Of a stretch of DNA of 64,000 bases, positions 54,700 to 63,443 are shown in pieces. Under the pieces are notes generated by a model, which saw only the letters and a program-made list of their open reading frames with translations, searched no databases and had not been told where the DNA came from. Position 1 is the stretch's first letter, and each line of letters opens with the position of its first letter. The DNA lies in the NCBI GenBank assembly GCA_003225055.1, contig QIAU01000144.1:1-64000 (forward strand), given 5' to 3'. The translations under genes were made by a program, and so were the position numbers. The DNA comes from Acidobacteriota bacterium (lineage in GTDB: Bacteria; Acidobacteriota; Terriglobia; Terriglobales; Acidobacteriaceae).

Positions 54700-55237
54700 C
54701 TGGTCTCAAATCGCGCGCCGCGTCCGCGTTCCCTTGGGATTCGGGTTAGCGGTGCTGTACTTCTGGCTGGCACAACCGACGCCCGGATCGATTATCGCCG
54801 GAGGATGCGTTGCTCTGGTGGGGCTCATGCTCAGAGGAATCGCTTCCGGCCATGTAACGAAAAACCAGCAGCTCACGATGAGCGGGCCTTACGCCTATGT
54901 GCGGAATCCACTCTATCTGGGTTCACTGGTGTTGGCGGCTGGCTTTGCCGTGGCCGCGCGCAGTTGGGTGATCGTGATTGCTATGGCCGCGATCTTTCAG
55001 GCAGTGTATCTTCCCGTGATCCGCTCCGAGGAGAGCTTTCTTCGGCAGCAATTCCCGGGATTTGAGGAATATTGTCGCCACGTGCCGCGCCTCCTGCCTC
55101 GGTTCACTGCCTTTGGTAAGGCGTGCGGCACGTTTTCGCGGGAGTTGTATTGGAAGCACCGCGAGTACAATGCGGTTCTGGGGGCAGCGCTCATGATTGC
55201 AGCCCTCGTCGCAAAAATGCGCTGGTTGTCAAGGTAG
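54692..55237 (+). CDS. ICMT/PEMT-like membrane methyltransferase
   Basis: 181 aa, five hydrophobic segments. SGPYAYVRNPLYLGSLVLAA and the late RSEESFLRQQFPGFEEYCRH are the signature of the isoprenylcysteine carboxyl methyltransferase/phospholipid methyltransferase superfamily. The GTG start at 54692 overlaps the glycosyltransferase end. Substrate unknown; the position suggests envelope lipid or LPS modification (inference). Confidence 0.82.
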   Translation: MASWSQIARRVRVPLGFGLAVLYFWLAQPTPGSIIAGGCVALVGLMLRGIASGHVTKNQQLTMSGPYAYVRNPLYLGSLVLAAGFAVAARSWVIVIAMAAIFQAVYLPVIRSEESFLRQQFPGFEEYCRHVPRLLPRFTAFGKACGTFSRELYWKHREYNAVLGAALMIAALVAKMRWLSR

Positions 55238-55292
55238 CCCTGGGATGCATCCAACGGAGAAGTGCCGCAAGGTCCAGGAACTTGCCTAAGCT

Positions 55293-56126
55293 TTGCTTAA
55301 ACAGCCTACATTGGTAACCAATCTGCGGTTCGCTGCGCTCGTGGCGGCAGTCTGTGGCGTTTCATCGATATTTTGGGGGAGCGATGCGCAATCTCCCGAT
55401 CAGCCGCCCATTGCGACCATCGGACCTGCGGCCCGAATCTTTGCGCCCCCCGTTAACCACCGTTTCCCCAACGGGCAGACTTACGTCTACGCCGTGGAAT
55501 GGCACTTTCTCAATGCCGGCATCGCGCGGGTCAAGATGGAATCCGCCGGGCGGCAGCAGAAGGTCAGTGCCAACGTGGACTCTCTGGGTGTGGTCAACGC
55601 ACTTTACGGCATTCATGATCGGTTGGAAGCGTATTTCAATCCAAAGACGTTTTGTTCGCAGCGGGTGACCAAGCATACCGAAGAGGGGTCGCGGAAGCGC
55701 GACACGCATGTCCAGTTCGACTACGCCAATCACAAGAGCCTGCTGGATGAGAAAAATCTCAAAAATAACCAAACCAGGCACATCGAAAATGACATTCCAG
55801 AATGCGTTACCGACATGATTACCGGGTTTTATTATCTGGCTTCGCAGCCGCTGCAATCGGGCGCGATCTACATCTTCCCGGTTAACGAAGGCGGAAAGAC
55901 GACTGAGGTGAGCGCGAAGGTCGAAGCCAGGGAACGAATCAAGGTGCCTGCCGGTAGGTATCAGGCGGTGCGCCTGGTTGCCGAACCAACCACCGGTCCG
56001 TTGAAAGGCAAGACTAAGATTGCGGTATGGTTCTCCGACGATGGGGAGCGCCTTCCCGTGCAGATGAAGTCCAAGCTGGGATGGGGGACCTTGCTGTTCC
56101 GGCTGCAGAGAGTGGAAAAGCAATGA
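55293..56126 (+). CDS. DUF3108 domain protein, secreted
   Basis: 277 aa from a TTG at 55293 (another TTG at 55311). Signal-like segment FAALVAAVCGVSSIFWG, then a beta-rich DUF3108 domain: YVYAVEWHFLNAGIARVKME, DRLEAYFNPKTFCSQRVTKH, ETGFYYLASQPLQSG-type strand and VPAGRYQAVRLVAEPT with KTKIAVWFSDDGERLPVQMK. Commonly encoded near envelope genes; periplasmic, role unknown. Starts 55 bases after the methyltransferase, so possibly in the same transcript. Confidence 0.85.
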   Translation: MLKQPTLVTNLRFAALVAAVCGVSSIFWGSDAQSPDQPPIATIGPAARIFAPPVNHRFPNGQTYVYAVEWHFLNAGIARVKMESAGRQQKVSANVDSLGVVNALYGIHDRLEAYFNPKTFCSQRVTKHTEEGSRKRDTHVQFDYANHKSLLDEKNLKNNQTRHIENDIPECVTDMITGFYYLASQPLQSGAIYIFPVNEGGKTTEVSAKVEARERIKVPAGRYQAVRLVAEPTTGPLKGKTKIAVWFSDDGERLPVQMKSKLGWGTLLFRLQRVEKQ

Positions 56127-56334
56127 TCAATCGCTGATTTTAGATTGTTGGTGGTCGATTTGGCGCGTGGCTAAAATTACCGCCGATGGCGTCGAGGCCG
56201 CCCAGAAATTTTGCTTGCTCGGCGATGTCGGCGGTTAAGTTCTTAGGCGGTGCCGAGACCAACACGAAACTTGTGTGGACTGCCGTTTCCAACACCGGTG
56301 GGACGGGTCGAGGGGCCCCGCCTCCACCCAGCCT

Positions 56335-57960
56335 TTACTTTTTCGCCATCAATTCCTTTGCTCTCGCCAGTTCCGGCCGCTCAGACGCGGAACCCCCGCA
56401 TACCTGCAATAATTGGGCATAGTATTCATAGGCTTTCTGGCTTTGTCCGGCGGCCTCGGCGGCGCGCGCAGCTCCATACACGCCATTAAAGCGATTGGGA
56501 TTGAATTTCAGATCGGTTTCGTATTCCGCCAGCGCTTGCTCAGCATGTTTGGATTCGAGCAGCAGGTCGGCGAGCATTTCGCGAATAGGGATGCCTTCGT
56601 CAGTCCGATCGCCGGTAGCCTCTTCCTTCTCCGCCATCGCGCGCAAGGTCTTGATCGCTTTCTTGTCCTTACCCTCGGCGTGTGCAATCCAAGCCAGCGC
56701 TATCTGCCGATCCTGTTCGACGGCATCAGCCGGGGATTTCTTCTTGTCTGCCAGCAGCTTGCCGTGGATCTTATTGATCTGATCGACATCCTGGTGCGCT
56801 TGCTTGAGATTGGCGATGTGCGCGGCGCCAATAGCTCGCGCCGAGTAGGTTATCGCCGGGTCGCCCTCCGAAGCATTCTTAACCGGAGTCAGAGAGGCTG
56901 CCTCGGACCAGTGATGCAGTTCCAAGGCATACCGGGCCGGGAAAAGCGTCAGGGCGAGGGTTCGCGGATCAAAGCCCGCGCCATACATGTCCTTCATTTC
57001 GGGCATACCCCTGACGTCGTCGATCAGGCGCAGCGCATCCGCCTCGCGACCACTCTGCAAATACGCGTATACCAGAAAATCCATGGCGTGGAACTGGTGG
57101 CCTTCGCCACCCATGTGCATGGCGGCGCTCTTGCGGGTTGCGGCAATCGAGGCCAGGTTCGAATCGATGTCGTCCCGCCAGAGGCCCAGGCGGGCAAAGA
57201 TGTGCGAAGGCATGTGCAGGGCATGGGGAGCCGCGGGAGCGATCTTGGCGTAGCGCCGGGCCGCCGGAAGGCCGAGTTGCGCCAGTTGCGGCTTGTCGTA
57301 GCTGTGGATCAAGTAATGCGCCACGCCCGGATGGTCAGGTTCGATGGCAAATAATTTTTCGAGCGCCTCCGCCGCCTTCTTCCGATTTGCGAATGTGGTG
57401 TCACCGTCCGGCTCGCAGGCCAAGAGCGAGAGCGCATAGAACGCGGCTGCCTCCGGGTCGTCTGGGTATTTCTGGTATATGTTTTCCATGGCCCGGGAAT
57501 AGGCGGTCGCGCGGGCGTGGTGGTCGAGTTTTCCGGAATCACGATAGAAGGTGGCGATTGCGGCGATGTAGTCGCGTTCACGCTCCGTCCTGGGTTTCGC
57601 TTTGTCCGCTTTCGCAAGTAACTCATTGGCTGACTTGATTGTGGTGGCATCCGGCTTATTCCAGAGCTGGTGCCACAAGCTCATGGTCTCGCCCCAATAC
57701 GCCATTGCGCACTCTGGATCGTGGCGGGAGATGTCCGCGAATTCCTCTTGCGCCTCCTCATACCAGAAGGAATGCAGCAGCGCGACGCCGTGCTCGAACG
57801 GCTTCTGCACCTCCGGCGCGCAGGACACGGGGAAGCGAACGGTTCCCAGTTGCCCGGGCATCCAATCCTCATGATGGCGGCCTGCCTCATCGGCCAGGAT
57901 GGGAAACGCGAAGGACAGCACGAGCGCGAAAAAGATCCCAAATATTCTCATGGAAAACAC
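56335..57960 (-). CDS. secreted tetratricopeptide-repeat protein
   Basis: 541 aa. A signal peptide (FGIFFALVLSFAFPILADEA) is followed by about nine TPR-like helical pairs, including FEHGVALLHSFWYEEAQEEF, HDPECAMAYWGETMSLWHQL, EPDHPGVAHYLIHSYDKPQL and a C-terminal AEYETDLKFNPNRFNGVYGA repeat. HMPSHIFARLGLWRDDIDSN is characteristic of this secreted TPR family, seen in many soil bacteria. No enzymatic motif; likely a protein-interaction scaffold. Confidence 0.85.
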   Translation of the reverse strand: MFSMRIFGIFFALVLSFAFPILADEAGRHHEDWMPGQLGTVRFPVSCAPEVQKPFEHGVALLHSFWYEEAQEEFADISRHDPECAMAYWGETMSLWHQLWNKPDATTIKSANELLAKADKAKPRTERERDYIAAIATFYRDSGKLDHHARATAYSRAMENIYQKYPDDPEAAAFYALSLLACEPDGDTTFANRKKAAEALEKLFAIEPDHPGVAHYLIHSYDKPQLAQLGLPAARRYAKIAPAAPHALHMPSHIFARLGLWRDDIDSNLASIAATRKSAAMHMGGEGHQFHAMDFLVYAYLQSGREADALRLIDDVRGMPEMKDMYGAGFDPRTLALTLFPARYALELHHWSEAASLTPVKNASEGDPAITYSARAIGAAHIANLKQAHQDVDQINKIHGKLLADKKKSPADAVEQDRQIALAWIAHAEGKDKKAIKTLRAMAEKEEATGDRTDEGIPIREMLADLLLESKHAEQALAEYETDLKFNPNRFNGVYGAARAAEAAGQSQKAYEYYAQLLQVCGGSASERPELARAKELMAKK

Positions 57961-58022
57961 CGCTGCCAGGGGAGTCTAGACCGGCGGTGTGCGGGTGGTC
58001 AAACCAGCGCGTAATTGGCAAT

Positions 58023-58292
58023 TTACTGGATTCTGAATCTCTCGTTGATCAACCTCTGGAGGCGGGGCTTGTAGAGGATGTCGTAGGCGAACTCTTTGTC
58101 GGGGAACATGGCGAGAGCGGCACGCTTGGTGTTGGCGGCCATTTCGGAGGCTTCTTCGATGGTGAGATCCGGGTCCTGGCTTATGACCGACATGACCATG
58201 CTCATCATGATTTGCAGGCGGCGGATTTTTCGGGCTTCCTCCTGGGCTTCGCTTAGATTCCCACCCTGTCCGCCTTGCTCCGAGTTCTCCAT
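58023..58292 (-). CDS. small conserved helical protein
   Basis: 89 aa. A Gly/Asn-rich start is followed by helices with EAQEEARKIRRLQIMMSMVM, MSVISQDPDLTIEEASEMAA and LAMFPDKEFAYDILYKPRLQ, ending INERFRIQ. GGGGGCTC precedes the ATG at 58292. The charged helical pattern suggests a cytosolic protein; family not recognised. The frame extends upstream to 58403 without support. Confidence 0.65.
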   Translation of the reverse strand: MENSEQGGQGGNLSEAQEEARKIRRLQIMMSMVMSVISQDPDLTIEEASEMAANTKRAALAMFPDKEFAYDILYKPRLQRLINERFRIQ

Positions 58293-58523
58293 GAGCCCCC
58301 AATCAGCACTCGGCCCGATCCGCACGAAGGGCCGAATCCAGATTATTGGATGTGCCATCGCCGGGGCAGGTCGCCTCATCCTGTCGAGCCCATTGTCGCG
58401 CATTGTCTGCTGAAAGCAACCCCCTTCAGGGCTTTGGACTTAGGTACCCAGGGCGGGGCAAAGCAACCAAGCAGACGGGACACTGTGGGAGAGTTACAAT
58501 CTGGCTAGTACGCGGAGGATTCC

Positions 58524-58826
58524 ATGGTAGACAAACCCAACTGGCCAGAAACCAGGGAACGTCCCAATCCGCTAGAAAAGCTGGTCAAAGTCTTTGACGC
58601 CGAACAAGAATCGGAAGCGCTGGTGGTCAGCGGCCTGCTCGAATCGGCGGGCATCGACAGCGACGTGACCTCGACCGATGCCGCTCAGAACATTTATCCG
58701 GGCGTGGGAGGCAATATTGTGTTGGTTCGCGAGGAAGATGCCGACCAGGCTCGTCTAATTATCGAGGAATACCGGCAAGCGGATGAAACTGCCGAGATCG
58801 ACCTCAGCGAGGAACCGACGGGCTGA
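58524..58826 (+). CDS. DUF2007-type putative signal-transducing protein
   Basis: 100 aa. VKVFDAEQESEALVVSGLLE and AGIDSDVTSTDAAQN, then VLVREEDADQARLIIEEYRQ, match the ferredoxin-like DUF2007 module, which often occurs as a single small protein with unproven signalling roles. GGAGG lies before the ATG. The C-terminus is acidic. Confidence 0.85.
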   Translation: MVDKPNWPETRERPNPLEKLVKVFDAEQESEALVVSGLLESAGIDSDVTSTDAAQNIYPGVGGNIVLVREEDADQARLIIEEYRQADETAEIDLSEEPTG

Positions 58827-59238
58827 CCGTGTGTCGGTCGAGGTAGAAAGTCACTGAGCCGTCGAGGTACACCGACCGCGGCATTCGCCAGTCTTTCCAG
58901 GATTTCTCTTCGCGGATGACCAAAAGAATTGTGCGCGCTTACCGAAACAACCGCCAATCTGGGTTGCACCGCAGCCCGCATTTCAGCGGAAAAGCAAACC
59001 CGGCAGCGGGCAAGGTAAGCTGCGCGGGAAAGAAATACCAGGCCGGCAATGACCCACCAGAGTGGCGGCCGCCAGGCACAGTGGCTGAAAGCCTCCCTGC
59101 GGAGAACGCAAGCGCCGCATCGAAGAGTAGAGGCTGCCGCCTCGGAATAGAAGCAGGATGACGCCCGTGACATAGTCCAACGCCTGTCGAACGAAGCAGG
59201 GACGAGATCGGTTTTGTCGGGCTTGGGGAGAGTCCTGA
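58827..59238. other. 412-base region without a recognised gene
   Basis: Downstream of DUF2007 and of rlmD. Minus-strand frames have hydrophobic pieces (LDYVTGVILLLFRGG; LWWVIAGLVFLSRAAYLAR) that would need a frameshift to join; this may be a decayed two-helix membrane gene, but the case is weak. Confidence 0.3.
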
Positions 59239-60537
59239 CTAGCGGACCAACTGCAACACGCTTTCCAGGTGGAAGGTCTGCGGGAATAGGTCCACCAGAT
59301 GGGCCTGCTCAACGCGATATCCGGCGGCTAGGAGCGGAACCAGGTCGCGGGCCAGGGTGGCCGGATCGCAGGACACGTACATCAAAACCGGTGCGGCAAG
59401 TTCGGCAACACCACGAGCCACGCGTTCTCCAAGGCCAGTGCGCGGTGGATCGAGTACCACCAGGTCGGGCCGAACTCTTCCCGCCACGTTCTCCAGGTAC
59501 TGCTCCACCGTCGCGCGTACGACTTTCATGGGAGCGTTGTATGCGAGGTCGGCGGCGGATTGCTGTGAGGACTCGACCGCGATCACGCGCTCGAATTCCC
59601 GAGATAGAACTGCCGAGAACAGACCGACGCCGGCGTACAGGTCCAGCGCAGTGCGTCCCGAGCGGTTTGCTGTGACAATCTTTACAAGTTCGTCAGTCAG
59701 GAAGCGATTGGTCTGGAAGAAAGATCCGGCACTGACGCGATAGGCAGCTTGCGCGGTCTGGTACGTCAACTCACCTTTGCCGATGCCAGCAAGCGGCCTT
59801 GGCTCGGACTTAGAAGCCATCTCCCGGGGAGCTGCCGGGAAAAGCGCGACGCCCGTGACCTGGGGGAGAGCACGGTTGAGAGTCTCGGCCCAGGGTGGCA
59901 TTGGGTCCGTCTTCGTCCTTTTTGGATCAAGATAGATCTCGATGAGCAATTGCGAGTCGTCGGCGTTCGCAAAGCATTCGATTTCAAGAACACGGTGGTC
60001 AATCTTGCCGGCGCGCCCGAGTTCCCAGATTGCGCGGATGGCTCGGTTAATCAGCGGCGAACTGATCGGGCACTCCTCGACGGGCAAGAGCGCGTGGGAT
60101 CCGAATTTGTAATAGCCGAGGGCAAAGTCGGGCAGCGTATGGACTCGCATCCGAGTTCGATTGCGGTAATGCCATGCGGGTGAGGGATGGATCTGGAGTT
60201 CTGGGCTCAACTCCAGCTTGGCAATGCGGCGCAGGTTCTCTTTCAGAATGGATGCCTTGATCTCTAGTTGGTGTTCGTAGGTGGAGTGCTGGTAATGACA
60301 TCCGCCACACCGGGTGAAGTAGGGGCAGCCGGGATCAATACGGTAGGGGGAGGGCTCGGCTACTGTCTCGAGCCGGGTGCGGACGAAGCCTGGTTTCTCC
60401 TCGACCGTCTCGGCTTCGACGCGCTCGCCCTCCAGCACGAAAGGAACGAACACTCGCTTGCCGCGCCCACGCTGGTCGGCGGGCAGGCGGGCCAGGCCAT
60501 CGCCGCCATAGATCAGCTTTTCGATCTGGAGTTCCAA
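59239..60537 (-). CDS. rlmD: 23S rRNA (uracil-5-)-methyltransferase, RlmD/TrmA-like
   Basis: 432 aa. A TRAM-like N-domain is followed by the [4Fe-4S] cluster CPYFTRCGGCHYQHS, then a Rossmann methyltransferase with DLYAGVGLFSAVLSREFERV (SAM), DLVVLDPPRTGLGERVARGV and the catalytic-Cys motif MYVSCDPATLARDL. It methylates U in 23S rRNA (the U1939 or U747 position cannot be distinguished here). The frame starts with TTG at 60537. Confidence 0.9.
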   Translation of the reverse strand: MELQIEKLIYGGDGLARLPADQRGRGKRVFVPFVLEGERVEAETVEEKPGFVRTRLETVAEPSPYRIDPGCPYFTRCGGCHYQHSTYEHQLEIKASILKENLRRIAKLELSPELQIHPSPAWHYRNRTRMRVHTLPDFALGYYKFGSHALLPVEECPISSPLINRAIRAIWELGRAGKIDHRVLEIECFANADDSQLLIEIYLDPKRTKTDPMPPWAETLNRALPQVTGVALFPAAPREMASKSEPRPLAGIGKGELTYQTAQAAYRVSAGSFFQTNRFLTDELVKIVTANRSGRTALDLYAGVGLFSAVLSREFERVIAVESSQQSAADLAYNAPMKVVRATVEQYLENVAGRVRPDLVVLDPPRTGLGERVARGVAELAAPVLMYVSCDPATLARDLVPLLAAGYRVEQAHLVDLFPQTFHLESVLQLVR

Positions 60538-60655
60538 GAGACGATTTTAAGCCGGAGTATCGCAAAAGGCCGGTATGGCTGAAGTCATACCCTGATACAA
60601 ACATGCCCGGTTAGGTGCGGCCGAGGCCGGCAAGATGCCGACGCCACAAATCTGA

Positions 60656-61363
60656 TCACATGTAAAACAAACTCAGCCGCGGAAGAGCATATTTTTCCAG
60701 CAGGCGCTTGTGTGTGTACTGCTGCCGCAATTGGTCGATCTGGGCACCGGGCATCTTGCTGCGGTAAGGAGCCAGGTCCCGGTCAGCTTGCGTGCGGACA
60801 GCCACGATTTCGTCGTCAGGGGTGGACGCCAGCAGCAGCGCAAACAGCTTCTCTTCAAGCGCGGTCATGCGGCGCTCGAGTTCTTCCAAGCGGCGCGGAG
60901 TTTTGCTGGTTTCAACATCTTCGGCCAACTCCAACAGCGTGCGCGCATTCTCCTGAGCGATGGGTTGGGCGGAAATTCCTCCGATCACGGGAAATTTTGC
61001 GGCCTGCAATTGAGCGGCATTGCGGCGGAAATATCGGGCGATGGCGGCGGGCTCGAAGCCGAGGGTCTGGCCAGGCTCTTCTTGCTTCTGTGCTCCGACT
61101 GCCGCCTCTTTCATCGCTTCCGCCGCGGCCAGCACCTCTTGTGAACAATAGGCCAGGCTGTTCACCTTGCGGGTTTTTGACGGACGCCGCTCGTAGCGGT
61201 CAAAGGCAGCGTCAATTCCGCGCAGCACGGCTTCCAGCGGGATACCTGCATCCTTCCAAGTTTCGATGAGCGCCCAGTCGAGGGTGGACAGCAGCAGGCC
61301 GGTGCCGCGGCGCCTCTGGAAGTGCTCTTCAATTTCGGTAAAGTAGTTGAAGTAGTTTTCCAC
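60656..61363 (-). CDS. conserved helical hypothetical protein
   Basis: 235 aa. Begins YFNYFTEIEEHFQRRRGTGL and LLSTLDWALIETWKDAGIPL, with a central AVLRGIDAAFDRYERRPSKT and a C-terminal coiled coil (LEELERRMTALEEKLFALLL). No signal peptide or enzyme motif. It ends six bases from the coaX start side (coaX ends at 61369), so it is probably cotranscribed with coaX and birA. Family not named with confidence. Confidence 0.65.
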   Translation of the reverse strand: MENYFNYFTEIEEHFQRRRGTGLLLSTLDWALIETWKDAGIPLEAVLRGIDAAFDRYERRPSKTRKVNSLAYCSQEVLAAAEAMKEAAVGAQKQEEPGQTLGFEPAAIARYFRRNAAQLQAAKFPVIGGISAQPIAQENARTLLELAEDVETSKTPRRLEELERRMTALEEKLFALLLASTPDDEIVAVRTQADRDLAPYRSKMPGAQIDQLRQQYTHKRLLEKYALPRLSLFYM

Positions 61364-61368
61364 GACAC

Positions 61369-62244
61369 TCAGCGGCGGGACTGGCCGCCTGACTTGCTGC
61401 CGGGCCAGGGCTTGGAGGAATCAGATTTTCCGGAGCTCTGTGGGTTGGCGGCAGCTTCTCGAGGTTTGCCCGGTTGATTGCGTTCCCAGATGATGCGCAG
61501 GCCGTCGAGGGTAAGGAAGTCGTCGACTGCCTTGATGTACTTTGAGCCGCTTCCGAACAGTTGAGACAGGCCGCCGGTGGCCACGATCTTAGAATCCTTT
61601 CCCATTTCCCCGAGCAGCAGTTCAAGAATGCCATCAATCAGGCCGAGATAGCCGTAGTACAGGCCAGACTGCATGCTGGTAACAGTATTGGTTCCAATGA
61701 TACGAGAAGGCTTGCGGATGTCGACGCGCTGCAACCGAGCGGTGCGGCCGAACAATGCTTCTGCCGAGATGCCAATGCCAGGACAGATGACTCCACCGAT
61801 GTACTCGCCCTTCGCCGAGACACAATCGAAAGTCGTGGCGGTGCCAAAGTCCACCGCAATCGACGGGCCCCCATACTTCTCAAAAGCCGCGACCGAGTTC
61901 ACGATGCGGTCCGCGCCCACTTCAGCAGGATTCTCGTAGAGCACAGGCATGCCGGTCTTTACGCCCGGCTCGATGAATAGCGGTTTGGTATTGAAATAAC
62001 GCTCGCATACCTGACGCAGGATGGAATCCAGCGGTGGAACGACGGAGGAAATGACGATGCCCCGAATACCGGGAATTTCGATCGCGTCCATCGCGAACAG
62101 GTTGCGGAAGAGGACACCGTACTCGTCGACGGTCTGCGTCTGGATAGTGGCTACACGCCAGTGAGCTACCAGCCGCTGATCGCCAGAGACGTCATAGACT
62201 CCCAGGACCGTGTTGGTGTTTCCAACATCGAGAACGAGAAGCAT
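61369..62244 (-). CDS. coaX: type III pantothenate kinase
   Basis: 291 aa. MLLVLDVGNTNTVLGVYDVS (nucleotide site), ENPAEVGADRIVNSVAAFEK and SIAVDFGTATTFDCVSAKGE are the CoaX motifs, and the C-terminal helix plus a Lys/Ser/Gly tail follow. It phosphorylates pantothenate in the first step of CoA synthesis and pairs functionally with panB and panC in this window. The frame is open to 62538, but the ATG at 62244 is the family start. Confidence 0.95.
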   Translation of the reverse strand: MLLVLDVGNTNTVLGVYDVSGDQRLVAHWRVATIQTQTVDEYGVLFRNLFAMDAIEIPGIRGIVISSVVPPLDSILRQVCERYFNTKPLFIEPGVKTGMPVLYENPAEVGADRIVNSVAAFEKYGGPSIAVDFGTATTFDCVSAKGEYIGGVICPGIGISAEALFGRTARLQRVDIRKPSRIIGTNTVTSMQSGLYYGYLGLIDGILELLLGEMGKDSKIVATGGLSQLFGSGSKYIKAVDDFLTLDGLRIIWERNQPGKPREAAANPQSSGKSDSSKPWPGSKSGGQSRR

Positions 62245-62267
62245 GGTAAAGATGCTCGGGTCGCGCT

Positions 62268-63386
62268 TTATTGCGGTTTCGGTCTTACGGATCCGCTGAG
62301 CACTGTGCGCATTCCGTGCGCCGTACGCACCTGCAGAAAGCCGCGCGGATCGAGGCTTTCGGTTACGCCATCGAAGCCGCCGTTCTCGTCCACGTGAACC
62401 TGCATTCCGCGCACATAGGACGATTGCTGGGAGAAACGCCTCAGAATCGAGCCTGGGGCGTCCGGTTTTCTCAGCAGGTTGCGATACTCGCGATCGAGCG
62501 ATTTTAGCAGAGCGGCGGTCAGCTCCACTCGCGACCATTCCGTTCCTGTGGCCAGTCGCAGCGAGGTCGCTTCCTTTTCGATGGACGCTGGAAAGTCGGA
62601 ATGATTCACGTTGACGCCGATCCCAACCACCAGGTGGCGAACTCGGGTAGCTTCCGCGCTCATCTCGGTCAGAATGCCGCAGAATTTTTTCCCTTCTAAC
62701 AGCAGGTCGTTGGGCCAGCGCAAGTCAACTTTGAGGTTGGCGCCAATTTCTTCCACGGCAGCCTTTACCGCGAGTGCCACGGCCAGCGCCAAGATGAGCA
62801 CGTCCGCGGGCGGAAGCAGGGGCCGCAATACGACGGAGCAGTAAATCCCGGCCGAGCGCGAAGAATGCCAGCTGCGCGAGCTGCGTCCTCGGCCGGCAGT
62901 CTGCTCTTCGGTGAGAAAGACACTGCCTTCGGGCGCCCCGGCAGTGGCTGCTTCCAGGGCAGCAATATTGGTCGAGCCAATCTTGTAATAGTGGTGAATG
63001 TGCTCGCTGAAGATGGTCCCGCGAACCAGAGGGGCGAGGATGTCGGGCAGCAGAAGATCGGGAAGGGCTCGCAATTGGTAGCCGGTGGCTGGGTGGCCGG
63101 CAATGTCGACGCCCAGGCGGCGGAGCTGCTGAATCAGGCGCCAGACTTGGGAGCGGGTGGTGCCGATCTGCTGAGAAATCTTTGTGCCGCTCACGACCAC
63201 GGTGGCATGATCCATGAGCAGGCGGACAATCTGTCCCAGGCGTACGTCGCTCTGATAAGACCGGCGCGGCGCGGCCGCCCCCGCCCGCGAAACCTTCCCC
63301 ACTGGAGTTGTAGGCGACTTGGTGATGGCGGAATTATGCGGGAGGACGTGGGAAAGGACAAATAGCAGTCCGGCAACCCGGACCAT
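62268..63386 (-). CDS. birA: biotin-protein ligase / biotin operon repressor
   Basis: Up to 372 aa. An HTH (about 70-115, GTKISQQIGTTRSQVWRLIQ with QLRRLGVDIAGHPATGYQL) is followed by the ligase domain with TEEQTAGRGRSSRSWHSSRS for biotinyl-AMP binding, LRWPNDLLLEGKKFCGILTE and a C-terminal SH3-like domain. It biotinylates acetyl-CoA carboxylase and may repress biotin genes. The ATG at 63386 gives an odd hydrophobic start (VAGLLFVLSHVLPHN) without a clear ribosome-binding site; the GTG at 63302 or another start may be real. Confidence 0.9.
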   Translation of the reverse strand: MVRVAGLLFVLSHVLPHNSAITKSPTTPVGKVSRAGAAAPRRSYQSDVRLGQIVRLLMDHATVVVSGTKISQQIGTTRSQVWRLIQQLRRLGVDIAGHPATGYQLRALPDLLLPDILAPLVRGTIFSEHIHHYYKIGSTNIAALEAATAGAPEGSVFLTEEQTAGRGRSSRSWHSSRSAGIYCSVVLRPLLPPADVLILALAVALAVKAAVEEIGANLKVDLRWPNDLLLEGKKFCGILTEMSAEATRVRHLVVGIGVNVNHSDFPASIEKEATSLRLATGTEWSRVELTAALLKSLDREYRNLLRKPDAPGSILRRFSQQSSYVRGMQVHVDENGGFDGVTESLDPRGFLQVRTAHGMRTVLSGSVRPKPQ

Positions 63387-63407
63387 AACCGAGCTGGGCT
63401 TGGCTTA

Positions 63408-63428
63408 GACGGCCGAGGGCAGGCCGTC
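63408..63428. repeat. dispersed intergenic repeat, copy 3 (perfect palindrome)
   Basis: GACGGCC-GAGGGCA-GGCCGTC between birA and the kinase gene. Related to the copies at 23089 and 34720. Confidence 0.45.
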
Positions 63429-63443
63429 CCCACACAGGTGCAG

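Noticed and set aside
58694-59312. Hydrophobic minus-strand frames beside rlmD
   Set aside because: Two separate frames would have to be joined, one overlaps the DUF2007 gene, and no family match was recognised.
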